64,000 nucleotides of DNA from Rhizobium indicum (GTDB lineage Bacteria > Pseudomonadota > Alphaproteobacteria > Rhizobiales > Rhizobiaceae). The position numbers and the translations under genes are program-made. The DNA lies in assembly GCF_005862305.2 (NCBI RefSeq), contig NZ_CP054023.1:186001-250000 (forward strand), in the 5' to 3' direction. Positions 50,721 through 59,801 of the stretch are shown here, in pieces (the first letter of the stretch is position 1; the number at the start of each line of letters is the position of its first letter). The notes beneath the pieces were generated by a model. It did no database searches. It saw only the letters and a list, made by a program, of their open reading frames with translations, and was not told the origin of the DNA.

Positions 50721-51979
50721 GATTCGGCTCCTCTCATAGTGTTGACCGCGCGCAGGCCGAGCTGGATGTATTGGCCTGAGATATCGACCTCCAGTCCCGG
50801 CACGACCACCCTGACGACGGAAACCGGCAGGGCCGGGTGCGGAAACGGCACGACGACGATCTGCTCGATGCCGGTCGCCGCCAGCCGGTCGGCAATATGG
50901 CCGATGGTTTCCTGGATCGTCGCCGGGCGGCGATCGCGGGCCTGGAACGAGCGCATCCGGCCGCTGTCCTCGCAGAGTTCGACCACCTGCTGCATCGCCG
51001 CACTCCTGTCGAGCCGCTGATAGATGCGCGGCGAAAAATCGTCGCGGCTGCCGGCAATCGCGGTCAGCCGGCTCTGCGCCGCTTCGGTGATGGCGCGCAG
51101 CGCGGCGCGCACGGGATCGGGATGGCAGCCGCAGCCACCGCAGACATGCGACCAGCGCGCGTCGACACGGTCGGAAAGGTTGCCTGGCATGATGACGGCC
51201 AGAAAAGCGGGAACGCCGATATCCGTCGTCATGTCGAGCAACAGCAGTTTCATGCCGGCGCGGGTAATCCGGTCGGTCATGACGTCGATGACTGCATCGC
51301 CGAAGGAGGCGGGGTCGATGCGGCTCTCCTTCAGGCGCTCGGGCGATTTCAGCTGGGTCAAGGCCCAGGCGTCGCGCTCCACCAACTCGCAAAGCCCATG
51401 CAGGACCGCTTCGGACGGCGTGTTGCCGGAGGCGAGCCCATCGCTCGACTGCTCGAAGCCCGGCGGCCTCTCGCCGCGATGGTCGAGACCGACGAGCCAC
51501 CAGGGCACGAAGACGCTGCTGCCGGAAAGAATGTCGAGCCCGGAGCACCAGGGAATGGGACCTCTGCCGATTTCGTCGGGCGCGCAGCGTGCGACATTGT
51601 CGAGATCGATCATCGCGGCACGCTCCGCCCGCATGCTCTCGACCGTCGCCTGCGTCAGGTCGGTGGGGGCAATTTCGGCGATCCGCGTCTCGACTGCTTC
51701 CATCGCCGCCGAGGCCATGGCGGCATCGTTGTCGATACCCTTGCCCTGAAAGACCGACAGCGTATGGCTGTTCGGCCTCGTTGCGAAGGCGACGGGGATG
51801 TTCACAACGTCGAGTGCGGTCAGCAGACCGACGCGCGTAATGCCGAATTCGCGCATATGCGGCCTGATGGCCGCCAATGTCTGAGCCGGCGTGACGGCGC
51901 GGTCATGATAGTCGCTGACGCCGGCCGATGATCGTTCGAGGTCACCGGCAAGCGCTTCAAGGTCGGTGAAAGCAGACAT
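50717..51979 (-). CDS. YcaO-domain cyclodehydratase/thioamidase
   Basis: A 420-residue YcaO protein. ATP/metal-binding acidic motifs are visible: SAAMEAVETRIAE (about 90-102), LCELVERDAWAL (about 198) and ITEAAQSRLTAIAG (about 300). A C-terminal GLRAVNTMRGAES replaces the Pro-rich tail of azoline-forming YcaO. Paired with TfuA, the reaction is more likely thioamidation than heterocyclisation. AAGGAAC precedes the ATG at 51979. A 47-codon gene lies 13 bases upstream. Confidence 0.92.
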   Translation of the reverse strand: MSAFTDLEALAGDLERSSAGVSDYHDRAVTPAQTLAAIRPHMREFGITRVGLLTALDVVNIPVAFATRPNSHTLSVFQGKGIDNDAAMASAAMEAVETRIAEIAPTDLTQATVESMRAERAAMIDLDNVARCAPDEIGRGPIPWCSGLDILSGSSVFVPWWLVGLDHRGERPPGFEQSSDGLASGNTPSEAVLHGLCELVERDAWALTQLKSPERLKESRIDPASFGDAVIDVMTDRITRAGMKLLLLDMTTDIGVPAFLAVIMPGNLSDRVDARWSHVCGGCGCHPDPVRAALRAITEAAQSRLTAIAGSRDDFSPRIYQRLDRSAAMQQVVELCEDSGRMRSFQARDRRPATIQETIGHIADRLAATGIEQIVVVPFPHPALPVSVVRVVVPGLEVDISGQYIQLGLRAVNTMRGAES

Positions 51980-51992
51980 ACCGATTTGTTCC

Positions 51993-52136
51993 TTAGCGGA
52001 ACCTCAGCGCATGTGTCAGGCTCTCGAGCGCATTGGCGGAAACGGTGAGCTCGTCCTGCTTCATGGCTGCCTTGGCGGCTGCAGAGAAGCGCAGTGACTG
52101 TGTCTGAGCTGCGGTGGTGTCAGCATTCGTCTTCAT
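51993..52136 (-). CDS. Candidate RiPP precursor peptide for YcaO-TfuA
   Basis: A 47-residue peptide with ATG at 52136 (GGAGATG upstream) and TAA 13 bases before ycaO. It begins MKTNADTTAAQTQSLRFS, has a central Lys/Ala/Met stretch and ends LESLTHALRFR. There is no Cys, which is compatible with backbone thioamidation but not with thiazole formation. LRF occurs twice (residues 15-17 and 44-46), perhaps recognition and core elements. Position as first gene of a YcaO-TfuA operon is the main support; a regulatory or structural small protein remains possible. Confidence 0.65.
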   Translation of the reverse strand: MKTNADTTAAQTQSLRFSAAAKAAMKQDELTVSANALESLTHALRFR

Positions 52137-52241
52137 GTTTCATCTCCGATTGGTTAGGCAGCGCCTTGCTGCCGTTAACCTTCGGAGGGAAACATTGCCT
52201 GCGTCATTTAAGCGTTACAGGCTTCATTAAAAGGCGGTGCA

Positions 52242-54188
52242 TCAGGGAAGTCCGGCAAGTTGCAGGCCCTGTATCAGCGGTTCCGTATAGGCGGGATCGC
52301 GATCTGGGACGAAATGACGGATGTCCTCACTGCGGAAATCGGGGAAGTTTTCCAACACTATCCTGGCGTAATTCCCAGCCTTGCCCCTATCGCCTGCCAT
52401 GGCATGCGAGGCGGCGAGCAGACGGGCCGTTGCCTGCTTCGCCTTCACCGGTTCCAGCGCCTCGATCGCCATTTCATATTCTTCGCGCATGAAGTGGATG
52501 CCGCCGAGGTTCCAGTAATAATAGTCCGGCGGCAGCGGATTGAGTTTGAAGGCAGCGCGGCTGAGCTCCAGAGCTCGATCGAAATCGCCATCATGGGAAA
52601 GCGCGTCGGCATAGTCGGCCAGGATGTCGGCATCGTTGGGATTGAGATCCTGGGCTTGCTGAAAATATTCCAGGCTTTCGTCGAAGCGGCGCCGATAAAG
52701 CGCCACGAAGCCGAGCTCGCGATAGGCCCGGCCGCTGTTCGGGTCGGACTGCTGTGCCTGCCGGGCAGCGCCGTTCGCTTCGTCGAGCAGTTCCTTGTCC
52801 CGCATGCCGCGGATCAGCCATTCCATGCCGAGCGCGCGTGACATGCCGGCATGGGCGGCGGAGAAATGTTCATAACGATTGAGCGAGGATTTGAACCATT
52901 TGCGCGCCTGGCGCAGATGCTGCAAGTCGGTCTGGGCGATCAGCCGCTTGCCTTCCAGGTAGAGACGGTAGGCGGACGGCGGCACGTCGCCGATCGGCAT
53001 CGCCAGTTCGTGACGCTCGATCGTGTCGGCAAGCGAGGATACGATCCGTCGCGTCAGATGCGCGAAGGATTCGCTGATCTTCTGCATGACCAGCGGCAGT
53101 TCGATGGCCCAGATCACCTCCGATGTCGTCGTCCGCGTCAGCCGGCAGGTCGCATAGACATCCTCGTCGCGGCCCTGGATGGTGACGTAGACCGCATAGT
53201 CGAAGCTGAGGTCGAGCGGACCGGGCACGGCACGGGACGGATCGATCGAACGGCTGAGGATTTCCAGGCTCGTATGCGCCGCGATCACCTTGAAGCCGCG
53301 CTGCTGGCTGAGGCCGATGGTGACGTCTTCGAGAAGCGCCCTGCCGACGCGCTCCATCAGCGGATCGGTGAAGATGCTTTCCGGCGGCAGGATGATGATA
53401 CGCGGCTGACCAAGCGGACCGACGGAAAGGTTAGGCGCCGACTGAGGATGTCCCGACGTTGCCTGTGCTGCCGGCACCAGGTTAAGTTCGCGGGCAAGAG
53501 CGGTGGTGCTTTCTTCCGGCTCGGTGTCGAAGTCGTCCTTCAGCTGGCTCTTGCACTTCAGATAGGCCTGACGCGCCGCTGCCGGATCGTTCATCCTGAC
53601 ATAGGTGCGCATCAAGGCGCGATAGGCCGTCTCGCTGGCAGGGTCGAGTTCCAGCAGGCGCCTGGCAAGCGTGACCTGCTCTTCATCCGATCTGTCTTCT
53701 GATGTCTCGACCAGCCGGGCGAGATGGGCGGAGCGCAACTCGTCGACCCGCTGGCGCTCAAAGGTCAGCCAGTCCTCGGCGCCCTGCGTCGGCGATTTGA
53801 CGCCTTCGAGCAAGTCGCCGTTCAGCAGGTCGCCGTCTTCGGGTGCGAGCGGCCTTTTCTGTTTCAGGATATGAACGTCGACCTCCCAGCCATCGGCAAG
53901 GCCGATATGTGTTCGGGTCGCGGCAAGCAGCGGTGGAAGGCCGGCGGGAATGCTTTGTTCGATGCGCGCCAGCAGTTGGCGAAGGCTGCCCGCCCGCTTT
54001 TCCGGCAGCTCCGATTGCCAGAGTTGTCGCCTGACGGTTTCGCGGTCGAGTTCGAAATTGGGTTCGGCGGCGAGCATGGCGAGGAGAAGATAAGACTTCT
54101 CCGGCAAGGGGAGTTCCTTCCCCGCCGCCATCAATCGCGGTCTTCCGAGCAGGCACAGCCTGTTCGTCAGCATCTGCCGGATGTCCAT
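52242..54188 (-). CDS. BTAD/SARP-type transcriptional activator with TPR repeats
   Basis: A 648-residue protein. N-terminal winged helix (LCLLGRPRLMAAGKELPLPE, LDRETVRRQLW) and a BTAD helical domain (VDELRSAHLARLVET, ARRLLELDPASETAYRALMR) make up about residues 1-240. A middle domain (about 260-400) and C-terminal TPRs (about 440-600) follow. Start at ATG 54188 is preferred over a GTG at 54233. SARP-like activators often sit beside natural-product genes, so it may sense something relevant to the adjacent YcaO-TfuA cluster, from which it is separated by 105 bases. Confidence 0.85.
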   Translation of the reverse strand: MDIRQMLTNRLCLLGRPRLMAAGKELPLPEKSYLLLAMLAAEPNFELDRETVRRQLWQSELPEKRAGSLRQLLARIEQSIPAGLPPLLAATRTHIGLADGWEVDVHILKQKRPLAPEDGDLLNGDLLEGVKSPTQGAEDWLTFERQRVDELRSAHLARLVETSEDRSDEEQVTLARRLLELDPASETAYRALMRTYVRMNDPAAARQAYLKCKSQLKDDFDTEPEESTTALARELNLVPAAQATSGHPQSAPNLSVGPLGQPRIIILPPESIFTDPLMERVGRALLEDVTIGLSQQRGFKVIAAHTSLEILSRSIDPSRAVPGPLDLSFDYAVYVTIQGRDEDVYATCRLTRTTTSEVIWAIELPLVMQKISESFAHLTRRIVSSLADTIERHELAMPIGDVPPSAYRLYLEGKRLIAQTDLQHLRQARKWFKSSLNRYEHFSAAHAGMSRALGMEWLIRGMRDKELLDEANGAARQAQQSDPNSGRAYRELGFVALYRRRFDESLEYFQQAQDLNPNDADILADYADALSHDGDFDRALELSRAAFKLNPLPPDYYYWNLGGIHFMREEYEMAIEALEPVKAKQATARLLAASHAMAGDRGKAGNYARIVLENFPDFRSEDIRHFVPDRDPAYTEPLIQGLQLAGLP

Positions 54189-54455
54189 CGCATCTCGGTT
54201 CTCACCCCTGAAAGCCAAGGCGCACAAGCGCACCGGCGGTCAAGAAATCATGTTAAAGCTATAAAGCCGCCGCGCATAGCGGCTTTGCTATAAAAAGAAG
54301 AAATTTCAGCGACTATTTGCATTTTCGCGTGTCGCTCGCCGAGAAGATGCTTTGCCGATATTTTAGATGGCAGACGTTTTGCGTTCCTTGGCGGCAGGTT
54401 ATTGAGCTGTCGACGGTCCTTGTCACCCGCTATTCCCAACCAAGTCGCGGCCGCG

Positions 54456-55214
54456 CTACAGGCCGAGCGCCTTGATGTGCTCGATCGAACGCCGGGCGAA
54501 GCGGCGCCAGTCGGCCGGATTGTCATGCTCGGTGACGATATGCTCAGCTTTTGTCTCGCGGAAGAGTGGTACGAATTTTTCCCAGTCGATGATACCGTCG
54601 CCGGTCGCAGCCCAACCGTCTTCCGTCGTGGTGCCCTTCGGCGCCATGTCCTTCATCTGGATAGCGATAATGCGGTCGGCGAACCTCTTCAGTTCGGCGG
54701 CCGGATCGGCACCGGCGCGGGTGATCCAGCCGCAATCGATCTCGAACCCGACAGTGTCGCCACCACCAGCGAAGATATGGTCGATCGGCCGCGAACCGTC
54801 GGCCAGCGCAAGGAATTCGAAATCGTGATTGTGCCAGGCAACCTTGAGCCCGTGTTCCTCCGCCTGCTCAGCGCCTTCAGCCAATTGCGCGCCGAGGTTC
54901 TTCCAATAATTCGCCGTCGTGCCGCGCTTTTCCGGCGCGACATAGGGCGGGATCATGATGGTGGCGCCCATCGTCAGCGCGATGTCGATGAAGCGCTGCG
55001 GCTCCTCGACCAGCCCTTTCAGCGGCATGTGAAAGCAGTGGCATTTCAGCCCGGCGTCGTCGAGCGCCGTGCGGAAAGCCTTGGCATCGGCCTCGTAGGC
55101 CGGAAGCCAGGGTTCGATCGCGTCGTAGCCGAAAGCCTTCAGCTCGGGAAACTGGGCAAAAAGCGGCGGAAAATTGCGCGAAGAGTAAAGCTGGTAGGAG
55201 ATCGGATAGGTCAA
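54456..55214 (-). CDS. Xylose-isomerase-like TIM barrel (sugar phosphate isomerase/epimerase)
   Basis: A 252-residue AP-endonuclease-2-type TIM barrel. Metal-binding residues of the family are visible (FHMPLKG, WHNHDFEF, FEIDCGW, HIVTEHD). The start is TTG at 55214 with GGGAG upstream. It lies 25 bases downstream of the LacI gene. Members isomerise or epimerise keto sugars and inositol derivatives; the substrate is not identifiable. Confidence 0.82.
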   Translation of the reverse strand: MTYPISYQLYSSRNFPPLFAQFPELKAFGYDAIEPWLPAYEADAKAFRTALDDAGLKCHCFHMPLKGLVEEPQRFIDIALTMGATIMIPPYVAPEKRGTTANYWKNLGAQLAEGAEQAEEHGLKVAWHNHDFEFLALADGSRPIDHIFAGGGDTVGFEIDCGWITRAGADPAAELKRFADRIIAIQMKDMAPKGTTTEDGWAATGDGIIDWEKFVPLFRETKAEHIVTEHDNPADWRRFARRSIEHIKALGL

Positions 55215-55239
55215 GTCTTTGCTCCCATTCGTGCCGGCC

Positions 55240-56259
55240 TCAGCTTCGGCCGGTGGTGCTTTCCCGGATGACGAGATCCGGCTCGATCATGGTGACACGC
55301 GGATCGGGCAGCGCGTCCTTGGCGGCGACGAGCCGCATCAGTCGCTCGACGGCAAGTTCGGTGACGATATCGACGGCGTAGTTGACGCTCGAAATCGGCG
55401 TCGCCGCATGTTCGGCGAATTCGATATTGTCGAAGCCGATGATGGCGACATCTTTCGGCACGTTCACGCCGTTCTTCTGGCACCAGCGCAAGGCGCCGAT
55501 CGCAAGGGAATCATTGGCGGCGAAGACGCCGGTCGGCCGGTTGGCGGTGCTCATCAGCTGGTCCATCGCCCAATAGCCCTTCATCACCGAATGGCCCTGC
55601 GGGTCGGCCGTCAGCACCGGCTCAAAGGTGATGCCGGCTTCCGAAAGCGCCTGTAGGTAACCTTCGCTCTTTTCCAGATTGCCGAGCGGATTGGCGCTGT
55701 CGATGATGCCGATCCTGCGATGGCCGGTATCGATCAGATGCCGCGTCGCCTTATAGGCGCCGCACCTCTCATCGACGCAGACCGCGTCAATGCCGGAATC
55801 CGGGTCGCCGACGAGCAGCACGATCGGATAGTTCGACTGGCGGATCTTGCGGATATGATCGAGCTTGCGATGGCTGCGGGGATAGATGAGCATGCCGTCG
55901 ACCTGGCGCGAGCGGAACATTTCCAGCGCCCTGATCTCCTCCTCCGGATCGTTGTTGGAGGTGGCAAACAGCGTACCGTAGCCCCTGTCGGCCAGCTCCA
56001 GTTCGATCGCCTGCGCGGTGCGCATCAGCGTCGGATTGGTGATGTCGGTGAGGATAAGGCCGATCGTCTTCGTCTCGCGGCTGACCAGCGACTGGGCGAT
56101 ATGGTTCGGCAGGTAATTCAGCGCCTCGGCGATGGTGCGGATCAGCTGGCGCGTTTCCTCCGGGATGCGCGGACTGCCGCGAAGCGCCAGCGAGACCGTG
56201 TTCACGGAAAATCCGGTCTTGTCGGCAATGTCTTTGAGGCGGACGCTCGATCTGGTCAT
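55240..56259 (-). CDS. LacI-family repressor
   Basis: A 339-residue protein with the LacI helix-turn-helix (VRLKDIADKTGFSVNTVSLA) and a type I periplasmic-binding sensor domain (TKTIGLILTDITNPTLM, DEEGRCG-type core, VFAANDSLAIGAL). It stands between the VOC gene and the isomerase on the same strand. The two copies of a 16-base motif at 56913 and 57901 are candidates for its binding sites. Confidence 0.92.
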   Translation of the reverse strand: MTRSSVRLKDIADKTGFSVNTVSLALRGSPRIPEETRQLIRTIAEALNYLPNHIAQSLVSRETKTIGLILTDITNPTLMRTAQAIELELADRGYGTLFATSNNDPEEEIRALEMFRSRQVDGMLIYPRSHRKLDHIRKIRQSNYPIVLLVGDPDSGIDAVCVDERCGAYKATRHLIDTGHRRIGIIDSANPLGNLEKSEGYLQALSEAGITFEPVLTADPQGHSVMKGYWAMDQLMSTANRPTGVFAANDSLAIGALRWCQKNGVNVPKDVAIIGFDNIEFAEHAATPISSVNYAVDIVTELAVERLMRLVAAKDALPDPRVTMIEPDLVIRESTTGRS

Positions 56260-56308
56260 CGTGAGGGCGGCTATATGTCCTGATGCTTAATCTTCCTTCC
56301 ATAACCTT

Positions 56309-56339
56309 CCCCAGTGGAAAGTAAAAGTTTCCACTGGGG
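56309..56339. promoter_or_regulatory. Perfect 12-base inverted repeat upstream of lacI-type gene
   Basis: CCCCAGTGGAAA (56309-56320) and TTTCCACTGGGG (56328-56339) are separated by seven bases. It lies 50 bases upstream of the LacI start and 63 bases downstream of the VOC stop. With no T-run it could be an operator or an intercistronic hairpin; a related GGAAGCTTCC palindrome follows at about 56345. Confidence 0.5.
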
Positions 56340-56401
56340 AAAGCGGAAGCTTCCACGGGGACAGCCACGGGATACCACCCCATGGCTTTCCTCGATCCCC
56401 A

Positions 56402-56842
56402 TTATTTTCCTTCGGCATGCAGCCGTTTGATGCCCTGATACTGCAGGCAGTCAGGATGCATCTCCATCAGCTCGATGCGGTTGCCGTCGGGATCCTCGAT
56501 CCAGGCCTGGCGATTGCCGTCGAGCCCCGGCTTGATCTCGGCGGTGAGCTTGATGCCGCCCGCCTGGATCCTCTCGGCCGTCGCATCCAGATCATCGATG
56601 GTGAAGCACATATGGTTGACGCCGTTGGCGTTCCAGCCGGGCGCCCGGTCGTTTTCAGCACCAGGGAAAATTTCGAGATAGTGGTCGTCGGTGATGCGGA
56701 GATAGACGAGCCAGGTCGAGCCGTCCTCGTTCTTCAGGCGCAGCATCTCGGGAAAACCAAGGCGTTCGCGGTAGAAGTCGAGCGAGGCGTCGAGGTCCTT
56801 GACCTTGATGGCGACATGGCCGTAGCCGGTTATTCCAAGCAT
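56402..56842 (-). CDS. VOC-family protein (glyoxalase/dioxygenase fold)
   Basis: A 146-residue protein with two beta-alpha-beta-beta-beta units: GYGHVAIKVKDLDASLDFY at the start and HMCFTIDDLDATAERIQAGG in the middle, and the closing DPDGNRIELMEMHPD. The metal ligands His and Glu of the glyoxalase fold are present. GAGGAGGAA precedes the ATG. Substrate unknown; membership of a sugar locus suggests an isomerase-like role. Confidence 0.8.
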   Translation of the reverse strand: MLGITGYGHVAIKVKDLDASLDFYRERLGFPEMLRLKNEDGSTWLVYLRITDDHYLEIFPGAENDRAPGWNANGVNHMCFTIDDLDATAERIQAGGIKLTAEIKPGLDGNRQAWIEDPDGNRIELMEMHPDCLQYQGIKRLHAEGK

Positions 56843-56912
56843 GTTTCCTCCTCACGGGCGGCGTCGGTCGCCGCCGTCAACGGTTTTTCGATCAACAGAA
56901 GCCAATTTTGAA

Positions 56913-56928
56913 TTAACGATAATACAAG
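56913..56928. promoter_or_regulatory. Shared 16-base motif, copy upstream of VOC gene
   Basis: TTAACGATAATACAAG occurs here, 71 bases upstream of the VOC start, and again at 57901 upstream of the ABC operon. Exact repetition of 16 bases near two start sites of one locus suggests a common regulator site, probably for the LacI protein. Confidence 0.5.
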
Positions 56929-56973
56929 ATCACAATTGTACGCACCGCGCGCAATTGTCAACCGCCGGCGGAT

Positions 56974-57786
56974 TCAATCCCAATCAGGCCCCCAGTCGGG
57001 ATCGATGGTGCGCTGGTTGCGGTCGAGCGTCTCTATGAGGGTGATCTCCTCCTGTTTCAGCTGCAGTTCGCCGGCTGCGAAATTCGAACGGATGCGTTCG
57101 GCCCGGCTCGACGTCGGAATGGCGCAATAGCCCTTGGCGAGTTCGAAGGCGATGATTACCTGCTCGACCGTGGCAGCGTGATTGTCGGCGATCGAGCCGA
57201 GCACCGGATCACCCGAAAGCGTGCCGCGGGCTATCGGCAGATAGCAGGTGACGAGGATGTCGTTCCGCTGGCAGTATTCCGCAAGTTTCTTGTTCTGGAT
57301 CAGTGGGTTGAGTTCGAACTGATTGTTGACGATCCGCCCCTTTCCGCCGATCGCTTCTGCCTGTTGCAGCAGTGCGATGGTGAAGTTGGAGACGCCGATC
57401 AGCCGTGTCAGGCCCCTCTCCTGCGCCTCGACGATCTGTGAGAGATAGACCTCCAGGGGAATGGCGCCGTTGGGCGCTGGCCAATGAATGAGCGTCAGGT
57501 CGACCTGGTCGATACGCATCGCTTCCAGGCTCTTTTCGAGCGAAGGGATGAGCTTGCCTTCGCCGAAATGGTCGGTCGAGATCTTCGTCGTCATGAAGAC
57601 CTCGCGTCGCGCAATGCCGGACCGGCGCAGCGCTTCGCCGGTCTCGAATTCGGTGTCATAGGTCTGCGCGGTATCGAGATGCCGGTAGCCCGTTTCCAGC
57701 GCGCAGAGGATGGCACCTATGCCATCCTTGCCGTTGCGGCCATAGGTGCCGAAACCCAGTTTCGGTATAAGTTGCTGATTTTGCAT
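56974..57786 (-). CDS. Aldo/keto reductase
   Basis: A 270-residue AKR-family barrel. Catalytic residues fit the tetrad: Asp45 and Tyr50 region (DTAQTYDTE), Lys (MTTKIS) and His (LIHWP). NADPH-binding C-terminal block (IPTSSRAERIRSN) is present. AAAGGGA precedes the ATG at 57786. It is divergent from the ABC transporter operon and presumably reduces a sugar-derived carbonyl. Confidence 0.88.
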   Translation of the reverse strand: MQNQQLIPKLGFGTYGRNGKDGIGAILCALETGYRHLDTAQTYDTEFETGEALRRSGIARREVFMTTKISTDHFGEGKLIPSLEKSLEAMRIDQVDLTLIHWPAPNGAIPLEVYLSQIVEAQERGLTRLIGVSNFTIALLQQAEAIGGKGRIVNNQFELNPLIQNKKLAEYCQRNDILVTCYLPIARGTLSGDPVLGSIADNHAATVEQVIIAFELAKGYCAIPTSSRAERIRSNFAAGELQLKQEEITLIETLDRNQRTIDPDWGPDWD

Positions 57787-57900
57787 ATGATATCCCTTTC
57801 TTTTCGGTCGTGTCCGGTCCGCTTTGTAGAGCTTATCGCCAGTTTCGAGCGATAGCAGGCAAAAATCGCCTGTTGACGCATGGGTATTTTTGATCTTAGT

Positions 57901-57916
57901 TTAACGATAATACAAG
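57901..57916. promoter_or_regulatory. Shared 16-base motif, copy upstream of ABC operon
   Basis: Second exact copy of TTAACGATAATACAAG, 50 bases upstream of the first permease gene and within the region divergent to the aldo/keto reductase gene. Confidence 0.5.
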
Positions 57917-57966
57917 CGTGCTTCAGGTTTGGTCCGATGTGGGAGCGTTGGGTCTGGGAGGAAGAG

Positions 57967-58863
57967 ATGCAACTACGCTGGAGCCGGATGATGCCCCAGC
58001 TGGCTCTCGCGCCGGCTGTCGCCGTCACCTTCGTCGCATTCATCGGCGCAATCGGCTGGACGGCATGGCTATCGCTGACGCGCAGCCGCCGCGTCCCGGA
58101 ATATGAGATCAATTGGAGTGAGTGGACGCGCCAGTATGAGCGGCTCTTCAACGATGCCGGCTGGGCGATCTCGCTGCACAACCTGGTCATTCTTGGCATC
58201 GGCAGCGCCCTTGCCATAGTCTTCGGTTTCATCCTCGCTGCGATGATCGATCGCGAATGGCGCGGCGAGAGTTTCTTCCGCACGGTCTTCCTCTATCCGC
58301 TCGCCGTCTCGCTGATCGTCACGGGTGCTGCCTGGCGCTGGATCTTCAATCCGCAGCTCGGGCTTCAGAATTTCCTGCACGGCCTCGGCTTCACCTCGGT
58401 CAGCTTCAACTGGCTGGCGAGCCCCGAGACCGCCATGTACGCGATCATTCTCGCCTCGATCTGGCAGAGCTCCGGCTTCTACATGGCGCTGATGCTATCA
58501 GGCCTGAAATCGATCAACACCGAAATCTGGAGTGCCGCGCGCCTCGACGGCGTCAGCTTCTGGCGGCTCTATCTGGAGATCATCATCCCGATGATGAAGT
58601 TCACCTTCATCACCTGCGCCATCCTGCTGTCGCTCGGCGTCATCAAGGCCTATGACGTGATCGTGGCGATGACCAATGGCGGGCCTGGCAATTCCACCTG
58701 GGTTCCGGCCTATTTCACCATCAACGCGCTCTCGGCCAAGAGCAATATCGGCTATGCCTCGGCCGCCGCGATCACCATGCTTGTAATCACCGCGCTGATC
58801 TTCCTGCCGCTGGTGCTGATCACCACCTGGCAACAGCGCCGGGCGAACGGGGGTTCGCGATGA
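57967..58863 (+). CDS. ABC sugar transporter permease 1 (CUT1 type)
   Basis: A 298-residue membrane protein with six predicted helices and the EAA-type loop AARLDGVSFWRLYLEIIIP that contacts the ATPase. GGGAGGAAG precedes the ATG at 57967; an earlier in-frame start is not supported. It resembles MalF/UgpA-type permeases. The stop overlaps the next start as ATGA. Confidence 0.92.
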   Translation: MQLRWSRMMPQLALAPAVAVTFVAFIGAIGWTAWLSLTRSRRVPEYEINWSEWTRQYERLFNDAGWAISLHNLVILGIGSALAIVFGFILAAMIDREWRGESFFRTVFLYPLAVSLIVTGAAWRWIFNPQLGLQNFLHGLGFTSVSFNWLASPETAMYAIILASIWQSSGFYMALMLSGLKSINTEIWSAARLDGVSFWRLYLEIIIPMMKFTFITCAILLSLGVIKAYDVIVAMTNGGPGNSTWVPAYFTINALSAKSNIGYASAAAITMLVITALIFLPLVLITTWQQRRANGGSR

Positions 58864-59798
58864 CCATGGTGACGCAAGCAGCAGCGCTGGAAGATGCGAC
58901 GAACGCTTCACCCGGCCCGCGCCAGCCTTTCTTCCCCCGCAAGAAGAAACGCATTCCCGGGCGCTCGATCGCCATATTGCTGTTCCTGACGATGTGCGCG
59001 CTGTTCTTCTGCATCCCTCTCTATGTCGTGGTCGTCACCTCGTTCAAGACGATGGACCAGATCCGCGAGGGCGCGATCTTCTCGCTGCCGCATGTCTGGA
59101 CGCTCGAGGCCTGGGACCACGCCTGGAACAAGGCCTGCTCCGGCATCAACTGCAACGGGTTGAAGGTCGGCTTCTGGAATTCGGTGCTGATCCTCTGCCC
59201 GTCGCTGATCCTGTCGATCGCCTTGTCGATCATCACAGGTTATGCGCTGGCGCTCTGGAATGTGCGCTGGGCGAATGCTTTCCTGTTCCTGCTCTTCATC
59301 TGCGCCTTCGTGCCCTTCCAGGTCATCATGTATCCGCTGATCCGCATCACCGCGGCGATCGGCATCTACGGCACACTCTGGGGCATCGCCGTGGTGCACG
59401 CGGTGCTCGCCATGCCGGTGCTGACGCTGATCTTCCGCAATTATTACAAGGATATTCCGCAGGAGATCATGCGGGCCGCGATCATCGATTCCGGTTCCTT
59501 CTGGCGGATTTTCATCGAGATCATCCTGCCGATGTCGGGCAATATCCTGATCGTCGTGCTGATCCTGCAGATCACGTCGATCTGGAACGACTATCTGATT
59601 GGCGTCACCTTCGGCGGGCTCGGCACGCAGCCGATGACCGTCATCCTTGCCAATCTCATCACCGTGTCCACCGGCGTCGTCGCCTATAACGACAATATGG
59701 CGGCTGCCCTGCTCACCGCCATTCCGCCCCTCGTCATCTATTTCCTCGTCGGCAAGTTCTTCGTTCAGGGGATCACTGCCGGCGCGATCAAGGGTTGA
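58860..59798 (+). CDS. ABC sugar transporter permease 2 (CUT1 type)
   Basis: A 312-residue MalG/UgpE-type permease with a longer polar N-terminus and six helices; the EAA loop is AAIIDSGSFWRIFIEIILP. Coupled to permease 1 by a four-base overlap, and followed after three bases by the ATPase. Confidence 0.92.
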   Translation: MTMVTQAAALEDATNASPGPRQPFFPRKKKRIPGRSIAILLFLTMCALFFCIPLYVVVVTSFKTMDQIREGAIFSLPHVWTLEAWDHAWNKACSGINCNGLKVGFWNSVLILCPSLILSIALSIITGYALALWNVRWANAFLFLLFICAFVPFQVIMYPLIRITAAIGIYGTLWGIAVVHAVLAMPVLTLIFRNYYKDIPQEIMRAAIIDSGSFWRIFIEIILPMSGNILIVVLILQITSIWNDYLIGVTFGGLGTQPMTVILANLITVSTGVVAYNDNMAAALLTAIPPLVIYFLVGKFFVQGITAGAIKG

Positions 59799-59801
59799 TC
59801 C

